Below are positions 1 through 9,473 of a stretch of DNA of 64,000 nt, one piece after another; position 1 is the first letter of the stretch, and every line of letters starts with the position of its first letter. A model generated the notes under the pieces. That model did not search any database and was not told the DNA's origin. It saw nothing but the letters and a program-made list of their open reading frames with translations. The DNA lies in assembly GCF_016864575.1 (NCBI RefSeq), contig NZ_CP044125.1:2595001-2659000 (forward strand), written 5' to 3'. Source of the stretch: Rhizobium sp. BG4. Lineage in GTDB: Bacteria > Pseudomonadota > Alphaproteobacteria > Rhizobiales > Rhizobiaceae. Position numbers and translations under genes: made by a program.

Positions 1-116
1 CCATCGCAGAGGGTGCAGGCGAGTTCGGCGCGTTTGGCGTCTGCCATGGCCGCAGTGCTGCAGGCAGGTGCCGCGATAGCGAGCACCGCCGCAATCATGA
101 GTGAACGCAAAACCAT
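1..116 (-). CDS. Secreted protein, N-terminal fragment (cut by the window edge)
   Basis: An ATG at 116 opens a reading frame on the minus strand that runs off the left edge, so only about 38 residues are visible. They look like a signal peptide: a short basic start (MVLRS), a hydrophobic Ala/Leu/Ile core, and an Ala-rich cleavage region. After that comes a segment with two cysteines (ACTLC). The gene starts 52 bases downstream of the HlyD-type gene on the same strand, so the two are probably co-transcribed. I do not recognise the family; it could be a periplasmic partner or an enzyme of the same export or polysaccharide locus. Confidence 0.55.
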   Translation of the reverse strand, partial: MVLRSLMIAAVLAIAAPACSTAAMADAKRAELACTLCD

Positions 117-168
117 ATCCAGGTCTTCCCTGTCATCGCGGTCGATAAAGTGAAGCGAAAGTGCTCAG

Positions 169-1539
169 TTATTGCTGGAGGCTCGCCAATCTGTGGCCCT
201 TGTCAAAAAGCGCCGACGCGGAGAGCAGGCCGTCCGCCGCTGCCAATTTGTCGACGGCCATTTTCGAGTAGCGGGTAAGGCGCGCGACGACGGTCTCTCC
301 AAGCGAGACAATCACGTCCTCACCGACATGGCATCCAAAGAACTTGTCGTTGTTGGGCTGTCCGGCTGCGGTCAGTTCGACGGGATCGTCGTCGACCTTG
401 ACGAGGACATAGACCTCATCGCCTTCGGCCTTCGGGAATTTGGCGAAGTAGCGGTTCTGCTGGCCGCTGTCGAAATAGCGGACGATCTTGTAGACATGGC
501 CGCTTTTCTTGACGCCGAGCGAGCGGAAATTGACCATGGCGGGCGTGCCGATATCGAGCGAGGAGACATCCCGGCTGCGATAGACGGCAGCGGCAAAAGC
601 CTCGTTGCAATCGAGCGACTTGGCGACCGCCTGGCCCTGCATCACGAAATCGCCGAAGGAGGCGTCGACGCTGACGACCTGGCCGTGATGGTCGGCGACG
701 ACTTCGGCCGCACCCGACTTGCCGAGCCGGCCTTCCTCGCGGTTGATCAGCTTTTCGACCTGCGCCTTGCGCTCGGTCATCTGGTTGATCTCGATATTGT
801 CCTCGGCGATATCGCCGGCGAGCTTGGTGCGCTGCATCTCCAGCGTCAGCAGGTTGGCGGCAACCGTGCCGCCGGTATAGATGTCACGGCTGACGAGCGA
901 CTGGACGATCTCGTTGCGCTTCAGCTCGCCGCGGGCGGCATCGAGCTCGCCCTGGGCGGCATTGCGCTTCTGGCGCTGCGGCTCGACGCTGGCCTCGGAG
1001 GTCAGCCCCTTCTTCAGCATTGTGGTGGCGCGCTGCAGCAGCGCATCCTGCTCGGCGAGCCGCGCTTCGTAAATCTCGACATTCGATTGGGCGTTGCCGA
1101 TCACGGCGCCGAGCTCGCTCAGGACGCCGTCCTTGACGTCGGCGATCTGCGCCTTGACCTTGCTCAGCTGGTCGTTGCGCTCGGCCACGACATTGATCGT
1201 GTTGTTGAGCTTCTCCGTCAGGTCGAGCTTCTCGAGCCTGAGGCCCGTCAGCGATGTCTGGTCCTGGTTCGGATTGGAAACGGTGGCGGTGACGTCGCCG
1301 AGATTGACCACCTGGCCGACCTGCAGGTCGATCTTGTCGACGCGGCCATAGATCGGTGAGGCGATCATCTGCACAGGGGCATTGATCACGGCTTTCGGCG
1401 AGACGACGAAGAACTGGTTTGGCACCATCGACATGCCGATGGTGAAGAGTAGCAAGAACGCGAACAAATACCCTGCAATCCGCGAAGCGGACAGTATTCG
1501 TACGTCTTTTGGATGAATGTTTATTGGTGTGGCCTTCAT
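169..1539 (-). CDS. HlyD-family membrane fusion / periplasmic adaptor protein
   Basis: A protein of about 456 residues. It has one membrane anchor near residues 20-38, then a biotinyl-lipoyl-like half-motif (APVQMIASPIYGRV), a long heptad-rich coiled coil (about residues 85-265), and the second lipoyl half (GQVVSVDASFGDFV) followed by a beta-barrel region. This is the usual plan of HlyD/EmrA adaptors, which span the periplasm and link an inner-membrane transporter or synthase to export. The ATG at 1539 is preferred to the TTG at 1548 because an AGGA lies about 9 bases before it. No transporter is visible next to it; the fragment at 1-116 follows on the same strand. Adaptors of this type also accompany membrane polysaccharide synthases, but the substrate cannot be told from the sequence. 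Confidence 0.75.
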   Translation of the reverse strand: MKATPINIHPKDVRILSASRIAGYLFAFLLLFTIGMSMVPNQFFVVSPKAVINAPVQMIASPIYGRVDKIDLQVGQVVNLGDVTATVSNPNQDQTSLTGLRLEKLDLTEKLNNTINVVAERNDQLSKVKAQIADVKDGVLSELGAVIGNAQSNVEIYEARLAEQDALLQRATTMLKKGLTSEASVEPQRQKRNAAQGELDAARGELKRNEIVQSLVSRDIYTGGTVAANLLTLEMQRTKLAGDIAEDNIEINQMTERKAQVEKLINREEGRLGKSGAAEVVADHHGQVVSVDASFGDFVMQGQAVAKSLDCNEAFAAAVYRSRDVSSLDIGTPAMVNFRSLGVKKSGHVYKIVRYFDSGQQNRYFAKFPKAEGDEVYVLVKVDDDPVELTAAGQPNNDKFFGCHVGEDVIVSLGETVVARLTRYSKMAVDKLAAADGLLSASALFDKGHRLASLQQ

Positions 1540-2046
1540 ATTCTTCAATCCTGAACTGACAAATCATAGATCGAAATTGAAGGGCACTTCCCCCGTCGTT
1601 TTTTTATTTAGTTGTTAATGAAAAAGTACCATCCGACCTCCAGCAAGGCAACTGCTTCTCAAGTGCAAAATTTTGCGGGACAGTGTTGTGACGAAGATGG
1701 TCTCCAAGTTAAGAATATGAAAAGAAACGAATTAATCGGCTTTATTTCCGGCATAGAAAATTTTCGTGACTGTAGGAATTGACCGTTTGAAAGCATCCGG
1801 CGGTAACTGCCAGGCCTCCAGATGCAACTGCCGAATGCCTTCTGCGGCCCGCCGGGGCAGCGGCTTTTACTGAGTTTTTCACTCCGATTTTAGCACCGGC
1901 TACATCTCCTGAGCGAAATGCGGGCCATGCCCGCGACCGAACGAAGCATTTGCATCTCTGGAATGTGACAGAGACTTCGCTTGCCTGCTGCCGCGTGAGT
2001 GCTAGTTTCCGGAATCATATCGATTAGATTCCCAGGAGAATGTGTG
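1540..2046. other. Intergenic region between divergent genes
   Basis: About 500 bases separate the start of the HlyD-type gene from the start of gnd. The stretch is noticeably more AT-rich than its surroundings between about 1600 and 1760. It must hold the two divergent promoters. I see no convincing ORF, RNA gene or strong hairpin in it. The only clear signal is the AGGAG at 2034-2038 that serves gnd. Confidence 0.5.
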
Positions 2047-3066
2047 ATGCAGCTTGGCATGGTTGGTTTGGGCCGTATGGGCAGCTACATGGTCCAGCGC
2101 TTGATGCGGGATGGCCATGAATGCGTGGTCTATGATGCGAAAGCGGAAAGCGTTGCCGACCTTACGGGCAAGGGCGCCGTCGGCAGCAGCTCGCTCGAAG
2201 AGTTCGTTTCGAAGCTGTCGCGGCCGCGTGCCATCTGGCTGATGCTGCCGGCCGCCATCACCGACAAGGTGATCGCCCAGCTCGTGCCGCTGCTGCACGA
2301 TGACGACATCATCATCGATGGTGGCAATTCCTATTATCACGACGATATCCGCCGCGGCGCTGAACTGATCACCAAGGGCATCCATTATGTCGACGTCGGC
2401 ACCAGCGGCGGCGTCTTCGGCCTCGAGCGCGGCTATTGCCTGATGATCGGCGGCGAGAAGGGTATCGTCCAGTCGCTGTCGCCGATCTTTGCTTCGCTGG
2501 CACCTGGGGTTGGCGACGTGAAGCCGTCGGAAAACCGTACCGCAGCCGAGCACAGCACGGCCGAGCAGGGCTACCTGCATTGCGGCCCGCATGGCGCCGG
2601 CCACTTCGTCAAGATGGTGCATAACGGCATCGAATACGGCCTGATGGCCGCCTATGCCGAGGGCTTCAACATCCTGAAGAACGCCAATATCGGCGCTGCC
2701 ACCCATGAGGCGGATGCCGAAACAGCGCCGCTCGCCCATCCGGAATATTACCGCTACGACTTCAATCTGCAGGATGTCGCCGAAGTCTGGCGCCGCGGCA
2801 GCGTCATCACCTCCTGGCTGCTCGATCTAACCTCCGACGCGCTGCATGCCGATCCCGCGCTCGCCAAATATGCCGGCCGCGTCTCGGATTCCGGCGAAGG
2901 CCGCTGGACGATCATGGCGGCGATCGACGAAAGCGTGCCGACGCCGGTGCTGAGTGCCGCGCTCTACGGCCGCTTCTCCTCGCGCGATCAGGACGAGTTC
3001 GCCAACAAGGTGCTCTCGGCGATGCGCGCCGGCTTCGGCGGTCACGTCGAAAAGCCGAAGGGCTGA
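2047..3066 (+). CDS. gnd: 6-phosphogluconate dehydrogenase, decarboxylating, short form
   Basis: The enzyme oxidises and decarboxylates 6-phosphogluconate to ribulose 5-phosphate in the cytoplasm. The protein is 339 residues, the length of the short GndA-type enzymes that usually prefer NAD; classical forms have about 470. The N-terminus is a Rossmann fold with GLGRMG at residues 7-12. The family signatures IDGGNSYYHDD, GTSGGVFGLERGY and GHFVKMVHNGIEYG follow in order; the last carries the catalytic lysine. The ATG at 2047 is chosen because AGGAG at 2034-2038 is well spaced. A GTG one codon earlier (2044) is also in frame. The gene is monocistronic, with a clear terminator after it. Confidence 0.9.
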   Translation: MQLGMVGLGRMGSYMVQRLMRDGHECVVYDAKAESVADLTGKGAVGSSSLEEFVSKLSRPRAIWLMLPAAITDKVIAQLVPLLHDDDIIIDGGNSYYHDDIRRGAELITKGIHYVDVGTSGGVFGLERGYCLMIGGEKGIVQSLSPIFASLAPGVGDVKPSENRTAAEHSTAEQGYLHCGPHGAGHFVKMVHNGIEYGLMAAYAEGFNILKNANIGAATHEADAETAPLAHPEYYRYDFNLQDVAEVWRRGSVITSWLLDLTSDALHADPALAKYAGRVSDSGEGRWTIMAAIDESVPTPVLSAALYGRFSSRDQDEFANKVLSAMRAGFGGHVEKPKG

Positions 3067-3088
3067 TAGACCCATACTCTCGTTTAAG

Positions 3089-3117
3089 AGCCCGCGCTTT
3101 CCAGGCGCGGGCTTTTT
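3089..3117 (+). terminator. Rho-independent terminator after gnd
   Basis: A perfect 9-bp GC-rich stem (3089-3097 with 3105-3113) and a 7-base loop is followed by a run of five T. It lies 23 bases after the gnd stop codon. Confidence 0.85.
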
Positions 3118-3181
3118 CGTGCCCATTGCCTAAAGCATTGCACACGATATGGTTGACATCAGTCATACCGGAGGGCGTCGG

Positions 3182-5290
3182 GTGTTTGGTTCAAGGTTCG
3201 TCAGACTGCTGTTTTGGCTCGCGCTTCTGACGCTCGGGCCAATCGCCACTCAGGCCCAAAGCCCCGCGCAGCCGCCAGCCGCCACCACCCCCATGCCGCC
3301 GGACAAGGTGCGGCAGATGATGGAGCTGATGCAGGCGCCCGAAGTGCAGAGCTGGATGGCGTCGCAGATGAAGACGGCACCGGCGGGCACGGCTGCGGCA
3401 GACGACGGGCAGATGTCGGTTCTCTCGGGCCTGCTCGGCCATGCGCGCCGCCATGTCGAGATGGTCTCGCATGCGGCGATGGAGCTGCCGGCGGAAATCG
3501 AAACGGCCGATGGCATCGTCGATCGCGAGGTCGAGCCGGCCGGCGCCGGTTGGGTCGTCGTCGAGGTGCTGACGCTGCTTCTCGCCGGTACGCTTGCCGA
3601 ACTGCTGTTCCGGGCGGTGACGCCCCGGCCGCGGGTGCGCCGGGCCGATACGGAAGAACCGGCGGCACTGCATCATGCGGGCGCCAATATCTTCTACCGT
3701 GTCATTCCGGCGATCGTCTTTGCCATCGCAACGATGATCCCGTTGCTCGCCTTCAACTGGCCGCCGGTCAGCCAGTCAATGGCGATCGCCGTTGCCGTCG
3801 CGCTGATCGCGGCGCGGTTCACGATCTCGATCGGCCGTATGCTGGTCGTCTTGGTGACGCTGGCGCGGGCCGATGGCGAGCGGGATGTCTCGCGGGCCAA
3901 GGCGCTGTTCTGGTTCCGCCGCGCCGCCGTGTTCGGCATCTATTTCGCTTTCGGCTGGGCCGTCATTCAGGTGATGGAGCCGCTCGGCTTCTCGCCGGGC
4001 TCACGCTATTTCGTCGCCTATATCCTCGGCATTGGCCTGTTCCTGATCGCTGTCGAAGCGGTCTGGTCGCGCCCGTCGGATGGGTCCCGCCACAGTACTG
4101 CGGTGGCCTGGGCTCTGACGATCTATTTCCTGGCGCTCTGGATATTGTGGGTAACCGGGTTCAACTGGCTGCTCTGGCTCGGCATCTATGCGCTGCTGCT
4201 GCCGAAGGTTCTGTCGGTCGCGACGGCTGCCGTGCGCGCGCTGCATCAGGCCGAAGCCGGTTTCCTTGCCAATCGCCGCATCGCCACCGTGCTGCTCGAT
4301 CGCGGCGTGCGTGCGTTGATCATTGCCGCGGCGGCGATCTGGATCGGTAAGGTCATGGGCGTCGGCGCCGATACGATGGCGGCCGGTGAAACGATGACCG
4401 ACCGCATCGCCCGCGGCGTCATCGGCGGCATCGTCGTGCTGCTTGCGGCCGATCTGCTCTGGCATCTGGTCAAGGCCTATATCGACGGCAAGCTTCTCGA
4501 TCAGCCGCTGGATAGCGCTGCATCGGATGAGGAGAAGGCCAGACGCGCTCGTCTGCAGACGCTACTGCCGATCTTCCGCAACATCATCGCCGTCGTCATT
4601 GCCGTCATCGCCATCCTGATGGTGCTGTCGGGGCTTGGTATCGAGATCGCGCCGTTGATTGCCGGTGCCGGCGTTGTCGGCGTTGCCGTCGGCTTCGGGG
4701 CGCAGACGATCGTCAAGGATGTGATCAGCGGCATGTTCTATCTGTGGGACGATGCCTTCCGCGTCGGCGAATATATCGAGAGCGGCAGCCACAAGGGCGT
4801 CGTCGAGGCCTTCAGCCTGCGCTCGGTGAAGCTGCGCCATCATCGCGGGCCGCTGACCACCGTGCCCTTCGGCGAACTCGGCGCCGTCAAGAACCTCAAC
4901 CGCGATTGGACGATCGACAAGATCAGCCTGAACGTCACCTATGACACCGATCTGGTGAAGGCCAAGAAGGTGATCAAGCAGATCGGCCAGTCGCTGCTCG
5001 AAAACCCGGAATTCGGGCCGCATATCATCGAGACCCTGAAGATGAAGGGCGTCGAGCAGTTCGGCGAGTTCGCGATCGAGATCCGGTTGTCGATGATGAC
5101 GAAGCCCGGCGAACAGTTCGTCATCCGCCGCAATGCGCTGGCGATGATCCGCAACGCCTTCAAGGAAAACGGCATCGAATTCGCCGTTCCGACCGTCCAG
5201 GTGGCGGGCGAGGGGCGCGATCCGGAAGCGATGGCAGCCGCCGCGCGCTATGCGGCGCAGGCCCGTGCGGGAGGCGAGCCGGCTGCCTGA
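3182..5290 (+). CDS. Large MscS-family mechanosensitive ion channel
   Basis: A protein of about 702 residues that should act as a tension-gated channel releasing solutes on hypo-osmotic shock. The order is: signal peptide (LLFWLALLTLGPIATQAQ), a Pro/Ala/Met-rich periplasmic segment, roughly ten hydrophobic helices, then the conserved pore and beta domain beginning at IAPLIAGAGVVGVAVGFGAQ with the typical KDVISGMF. The GTG at 3182 is preferred over the ATG at 3149. A strong GGAGGG (3170-3175) sits 6 bases before it, and the signal peptide then begins directly. The size and N-terminal helices match the extended channels of the YnaI/MscM type rather than the small MscS. It stands alone between gnd and mprF. 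Confidence 0.85.
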   Translation: MFGSRFVRLLFWLALLTLGPIATQAQSPAQPPAATTPMPPDKVRQMMELMQAPEVQSWMASQMKTAPAGTAAADDGQMSVLSGLLGHARRHVEMVSHAAMELPAEIETADGIVDREVEPAGAGWVVVEVLTLLLAGTLAELLFRAVTPRPRVRRADTEEPAALHHAGANIFYRVIPAIVFAIATMIPLLAFNWPPVSQSMAIAVAVALIAARFTISIGRMLVVLVTLARADGERDVSRAKALFWFRRAAVFGIYFAFGWAVIQVMEPLGFSPGSRYFVAYILGIGLFLIAVEAVWSRPSDGSRHSTAVAWALTIYFLALWILWVTGFNWLLWLGIYALLLPKVLSVATAAVRALHQAEAGFLANRRIATVLLDRGVRALIIAAAAIWIGKVMGVGADTMAAGETMTDRIARGVIGGIVVLLAADLLWHLVKAYIDGKLLDQPLDSAASDEEKARRARLQTLLPIFRNIIAVVIAVIAILMVLSGLGIEIAPLIAGAGVVGVAVGFGAQTIVKDVISGMFYLWDDAFRVGEYIESGSHKGVVEAFSLRSVKLRHHRGPLTTVPFGELGAVKNLNRDWTIDKISLNVTYDTDLVKAKKVIKQIGQSLLENPEFGPHIIETLKMKGVEQFGEFAIEIRLSMMTKPGEQFVIRRNALAMIRNAFKENGIEFAVPTVQVAGEGRDPEAMAAAARYAAQARAGGEPAA

Positions 5291-5330
5291 TCGGCTGCCG
5301 GGGTGCGACGGAATGTTACAAAAACGCAAT

Positions 5331-5356
5331 GCCGCCTTGCGTTTGGCGGCGCTAAT
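5331..5356 (+). terminator. Weak terminator-like hairpin after the MscS gene
   Basis: GCCGCC (5331-5336) pairs with GGCGGC (5345-5350) around an 8-base loop and is followed by GCTAATTTT. The T-run is interrupted, so termination may be partial. Confidence 0.35.
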
Positions 5357-5493
5357 TTTGCCCCAATTCAAGCCGATGAGGCGCGCTCGGCGGCGGTTGG
5401 GTAGAGCTTGCGGGGGCTGATAGAGCTTGCCTGCAGCATATGCTAGTGCTTTGCCGAACGATTCACGCCACGCTGGCGATCGGCAGGGGTAAC

Positions 5494-8097
5494 ATGGCGA
5501 GTCAGAACAGTCTGGAAGAGATGGAAAGCGAAGAGGCCGGTGGGTTTCGCGGCTTTCTCCGGCGATATCGCACGCAGCTCGTGGCAGCCGCGACGCTGGT
5601 CCTGTTCTGCATGGTCGGCTATGCCATCATGCAGCTTACGGATGAAGTCCGCTATGACGACGTCGTCGAAGCGCTTGCCGATACCCGCGTCAGTTCGATC
5701 CTGCTCGCGCTTCTTTTCACCGGTCTCAGCTTCTTCGCGCTGATCTTCTATGATCTGAACGCCATCGATTATATCGGCAAGAAGCTGCCCTTTCCGCATG
5801 TGGCGCTGACGGCCTTCAGCGCCTATGCGGTCGGCAACACCGCCGGCTTCGGCGCGCTCAGCGGCGGCGCGATCCGTTATCGCGCCTATTCACGCCTCGG
5901 CCTGACGCCCGAAGATATCGGCCGCGTCATCGCCTTCGTGACGCTGTCTTTCGGTCTCGGTCTTGCCAGCGTCGCGGCAATCGCGCTGATGATCATCGCC
6001 GATGAAATCGGGCCGCTGATCAACACCAATGCGCTGCTGCTGCGCATCATCGCCGGTGCAATCCTCGCCGCACTTGCTTTCGTGGTCTATCTCGGTCGCG
6101 ATGGCCGGGCGGTCAATCTCGGCCCGATCGCCGTCCGCCTGCCGGATTCGCGCACTTGGTCGCGCCAGTTCCTCGTCACCGCCTTCGATATCGCGGCGTC
6201 GGCGACCGTGCTCTACGTTCTCCTGCCGCAGACGGCGATCAGCTGGCCGGTGTTTCTGGCGGTCTATGCGATTGCCGTCGGTCTCGGCGTTCTCAGCCAC
6301 GTTCCGGCCGGTCTCGGCGTTTTCGAAACCGTCATTATCGCCTCGCTCGGCAGCGCGGTGAATATCGATGCGGTTCTCGGTTCGCTGGTTCTCTATCGCC
6401 TGATCTATCATGTGCTGCCGCTGCTGATTGCGGTGCTTGCGGTATCGCTGACCGAGCTTCGCCGCTTCGTCGATCATCCGGCCGCATCGAGCATCCGTCG
6501 CATCGGCGGGCGCCTGACGCCGCAGCTGTTGTCGGCCTTTGCGCTGATCCTCGGCGTCATGCTGATCTTCTCGAGCGTCACGCCGACGCCAGACGAAAAC
6601 CTCGAATTCCTGGCCAACTATCTGCCGCTGCCGATCGTCGAAGGCGCGCATTTCCTGTCGAGCCTGTTCGGCCTGGCGCTCGTTGTCGCCGCCCGCGGTC
6701 TTGGCCAGCGTCTCGATGGTGCCTGGCTGGTCTCGGTGGTCTCGGCCGTGCTGGCGCTGGCGCTGTCGCTCCTGAAGGCGATCGCGCTTGTCGAGGCGAT
6801 CTTCCTGGCGATCCTGATCTTCAGCCTGTTCGTCAGCCGCCGGCTCTTCACCCGCCATGCCTCGCTCCTGAACCAGACGCTGACGGCGGCCTGGCTGATG
6901 GCGATTGCCGTCATCTGTGTCGGCGCGGTCGTCATCCTGCTCTTCGTCTATCGCGACGTCGAGTACAGCAACGAGCTCTGGTGGCAGTTCGAATTTGCCG
7001 CCGAAGCGCCGCGCGGCCTGCGCGCCGTGCTCGGCATCACCATCATCTCCTCGGCGATCGCGATCTTCAGCCTGCTGCGCCCGGCGACCTTCCGGCCGGA
7101 ACCGGCGACAGAAGAGGCGCTGCAGCGCGCCGTCGATATCGTCAAGGCGCAGGACTATGCCGACGCCAATCTCGTTCGCATGGCCGACAAGAGCATCATG
7201 TTCTCCGAGAAGGGCGATGCTTTCATCATGTACGGCCGCCAGGGCCGCTCCTGGATCGCGCTGTTCGATCCGGTCGGCGAGCGGCATGCGATCCCGGAAC
7301 TCGTCTGGAGCTTTGTGGAGGCGGCGCGCGCCGCGGGCTGCCGCGCGGTGTTCTACCAGATCTCTCCGGGGCTGCTGTCGCACTGCGCCGATGCGGGCCT
7401 GCGGGCCTTCAAGCTCGGCGAGCTCGCCGTTGCCGATCTCGGGGCCTTCGAGATGAAGGGCGGCAAGTGGGCGAACCTTCGCCAGACGGCAAGCCGCGCC
7501 CAGCGCGATGGCCTGAGCTTCGAGGTCGTTCCCGCCGACGGCGTACCGGCCATTCTCGGCGATCTCTCGGTGGTCTCCAGCTCCTGGCTCGAAGACCACA
7601 ATGCCAAGGAGAAGGGCTTCTCGCTCGGCGCTTTCGAGCCCGACTATGTCAATTCGCAGCCGGTCGGCGTGTTGAAGAAGGACGGCAAGATCGTCGCCTT
7701 CGCCAATATCCTCGTTACCGAAACCAAATCCGAGGGCACGATCGACCTGATGCGCTTCTCGCCGGAAGCGCCGAAGGGCTCGATGGACTTCCTCTTCGTA
7801 CAGATCATGGAATATCTCAGAGCCGAGGGCTACAAGCACTTCAACCTCGGCATGGCACCGCTTTCGGGCATGTCGAAGCGCGAAACGGCTCCGGTCTGGG
7901 ACCGTATCGGCAGCACCGTCTTCGAGCACGGCGAGCGCTTCTACAATTTCAAAGGCCTTCGGGCATTCAAATCAAAGTTTCATCCGCACTGGCAACCGCG
8001 CTATCTTGCGGTTTCAGGAGGGGGCAATCCGATGATCGCGTTGATGGATGCGACCTTTCTCATCGGCGGCGGATTGAAGGGAGTCGTCAGGAAATGA
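5494..8097 (+). CDS. mprF: Bifunctional lysylphosphatidylglycerol flippase/synthetase (MprF/LpiA)
   Basis: An inner-membrane protein of 867 residues that transfers lysine from Lys-tRNA to phosphatidylglycerol and flips the product. This lowers the negative surface charge and raises resistance to acid and cationic peptides. The first 540 or so residues hold about 14 membrane helices (flippase domain, with the family signature AVGNTAGFGALSGGAIRYR). The cytosolic C-terminal DUF2156/GNAT-like synthetase domain follows, with motifs such as FNLGMAPLSG and ERFYNFKGLRAFKSKFHP. The ATG at 5494 is chosen over upstream in-frame codons because CAGGGG precedes it. The stop overlaps the start of acvB by 4 bases (ATGA), the operon known in rhizobia as lpiA-atvA (low-pH inducible). 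Confidence 0.95.
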   Translation: MASQNSLEEMESEEAGGFRGFLRRYRTQLVAAATLVLFCMVGYAIMQLTDEVRYDDVVEALADTRVSSILLALLFTGLSFFALIFYDLNAIDYIGKKLPFPHVALTAFSAYAVGNTAGFGALSGGAIRYRAYSRLGLTPEDIGRVIAFVTLSFGLGLASVAAIALMIIADEIGPLINTNALLLRIIAGAILAALAFVVYLGRDGRAVNLGPIAVRLPDSRTWSRQFLVTAFDIAASATVLYVLLPQTAISWPVFLAVYAIAVGLGVLSHVPAGLGVFETVIIASLGSAVNIDAVLGSLVLYRLIYHVLPLLIAVLAVSLTELRRFVDHPAASSIRRIGGRLTPQLLSAFALILGVMLIFSSVTPTPDENLEFLANYLPLPIVEGAHFLSSLFGLALVVAARGLGQRLDGAWLVSVVSAVLALALSLLKAIALVEAIFLAILIFSLFVSRRLFTRHASLLNQTLTAAWLMAIAVICVGAVVILLFVYRDVEYSNELWWQFEFAAEAPRGLRAVLGITIISSAIAIFSLLRPATFRPEPATEEALQRAVDIVKAQDYADANLVRMADKSIMFSEKGDAFIMYGRQGRSWIALFDPVGERHAIPELVWSFVEAARAAGCRAVFYQISPGLLSHCADAGLRAFKLGELAVADLGAFEMKGGKWANLRQTASRAQRDGLSFEVVPADGVPAILGDLSVVSSSWLEDHNAKEKGFSLGAFEPDYVNSQPVGVLKKDGKIVAFANILVTETKSEGTIDLMRFSPEAPKGSMDFLFVQIMEYLRAEGYKHFNLGMAPLSGMSKRETAPVWDRIGSTVFEHGERFYNFKGLRAFKSKFHPHWQPRYLAVSGGGNPMIALMDATFLIGGGLKGVVRK

Positions 8098-9473
8098 TCA
8101 GAAAATATCTCCTCGCAGCTGCTTGCGCCACGGCGCTGGCATTCCCGGCATTTGCCGCGGATGAAACCAACCAGGATTTCGAGACCGGCCTCATTCCGTC
8201 GCCGCACATCTTCCTGCCGAAGGGCGATGTGAAGGGTGCCGTGATGCTGATTTCGGACGGCGCAGGCTGGGGCGACAACGAAAAGGCCGAAGCGGACAAG
8301 CTGGTGGATGCCGGCGCTGTCGTGATCGGCGTCGATTTCACCTCCTATATCGATGCGCTGCGTAAATACGATGTCAGCGACAACGATGGCTGCATCTATC
8401 TCGTCTCGGATATCGAGTCGCTCAGCCAGCAGGTGCAGCGCGCCGCCGGTAACAGCGCCTATCATCTGCCTATCATTGCCGGTATCGGCGAGGGCGGAGC
8501 GCTGGCGCTGGCGATTGCCGCGCAGACCCCGGATGCGACGATCGGCCAGACGCTGGCGATCGATCCGGTTGCCGGTATCCCGCTCACCCAGCAGCTTTGC
8601 ACCCCGGCCAGCAAGAAGACGGTCGGCGACCGGATGATCTACGGCCTTTCCGACGGCAGTCTGCCCGACCCGATCATCGCCGCCTTCACATCGGCAGCGC
8701 CGAAGGACGGGCGCGAACATGTGGAAGAGCTGAAGAAGATCCATCCGAAGATCGATATCCGCGATGCGGACGACGATGCGCAGACGACGCTCTCCGATAC
8801 GCTGGACCAGCTGATGGACGAAGCCGGAAGCTCCGACAATCCGCTCGGCCTGCCGCTTTCGGTTCTCGACGCCAAGCCGGCGATGGACACGATGGCGGTC
8901 ATCTATTCCGGTGACGGCGGCTGGCGCGATATCGACAAGGAAGTCGGCAGCAAGCTGCAGAAGGAAGGCATCCCGGTCGTCGGTATCGACTCGCTGCATT
9001 ACTTCTGGTCGGAGCGGAAGCCGCAGGAGACGGCCGACGATCTCGGCAAGATCATTGACCTCTACCGCAAGCAGTGGAACGTCAAGCATGTGCTGCTGAT
9101 CGGCTATTCCTTCGGAGCCGACGTGGTGCCTGCCACCTACAAGCTGCTGAAGCCGGCCGAGAAATCCTCGATCGTGCAGATCTCGCTGCTGTCGCTTTCG
9201 CATGAGGTCGATTACGTGATCTCCGTCATGGGCTGGCTCGGCCAGAAGACCGAGGGCGCCGGTGGCGACCCCGTTGCCGATCTCAAGGATGTCGATCCGA
9301 AGCTCGTGCAGTGCATCTACGGCAATGACGATGACGACGAGGTGGCCTGCCCCGATCTGAAGGACAGCGGTGCCTCCGTGGTCGAGCTGCCGGGCGACCA
9401 TCACTTCGATGAGAACTACGACCTGCTGACCAAGACGATCGTCGATGCGCTGAAGTCGCGCCTCAACGATTAG
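8094..9473 (+). CDS. acvB: AcvB/AtvA-type periplasmic lysyl-phosphatidylglycerol hydrolase
   Basis: A 459-residue protein with a clean signal peptide (cleavage near AFPAFAAD). Its C-terminal half has an alpha/beta-hydrolase fold, with the nucleophile elbow GYSFGA (Ser about 339) and a late histidine in LPGDHHF (about 436). A second, diverged hydrolase-like half precedes it. In Agrobacterium, AcvB removes lysyl-PG made by the upstream synthetase and is needed for virulence; in R. tropici, AtvA supports acid tolerance. The 4-base overlap with mprF indicates translational coupling, so synthesis and turnover of the lipid are made from one message. Its stop codon overlaps by 4 bases the end of the convergent DinB gene. 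Confidence 0.93.
   Translation: MIRKYLLAAACATALAFPAFAADETNQDFETGLIPSPHIFLPKGDVKGAVMLISDGAGWGDNEKAEADKLVDAGAVVIGVDFTSYIDALRKYDVSDNDGCIYLVSDIESLSQQVQRAAGNSAYHLPIIAGIGEGGALALAIAAQTPDATIGQTLAIDPVAGIPLTQQLCTPASKKTVGDRMIYGLSDGSLPDPIIAAFTSAAPKDGREHVEELKKIHPKIDIRDADDDAQTTLSDTLDQLMDEAGSSDNPLGLPLSVLDAKPAMDTMAVIYSGDGGWRDIDKEVGSKLQKEGIPVVGIDSLHYFWSERKPQETADDLGKIIDLYRKQWNVKHVLLIGYSFGADVVPATYKLLKPAEKSSIVQISLLSLSHEVDYVISVMGWLGQKTEGAGGDPVADLKDVDPKLVQCIYGNDDDDEVACPDLKDSGASVVELPGDHHFDENYDLLTKTIVDALKSRLND

Noticed and set aside
172..1359. A 395-codon ORF on the plus strand opposite the HlyD-type gene
   Set aside because: It is a shadow of the real gene: residue bias is Asp/Leu/Val-rich without domains, there is no ribosome site, and the HlyD frame shows clear motifs.
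5890..7929. A 679-codon minus-strand ORF opposite mprF
   Set aside because: The composition is extremely Arg/Asp/Glu-rich with no family match, as expected when an open GC-rich gene is read on the other strand.
6156..8093. A long ORF that appears to fuse an N-terminal half onto AcvB
   Set aside because: The in-frame upstream half lies within mprF in the wrong frame and has no motifs; AcvB has its own signal peptide starting at 8094.
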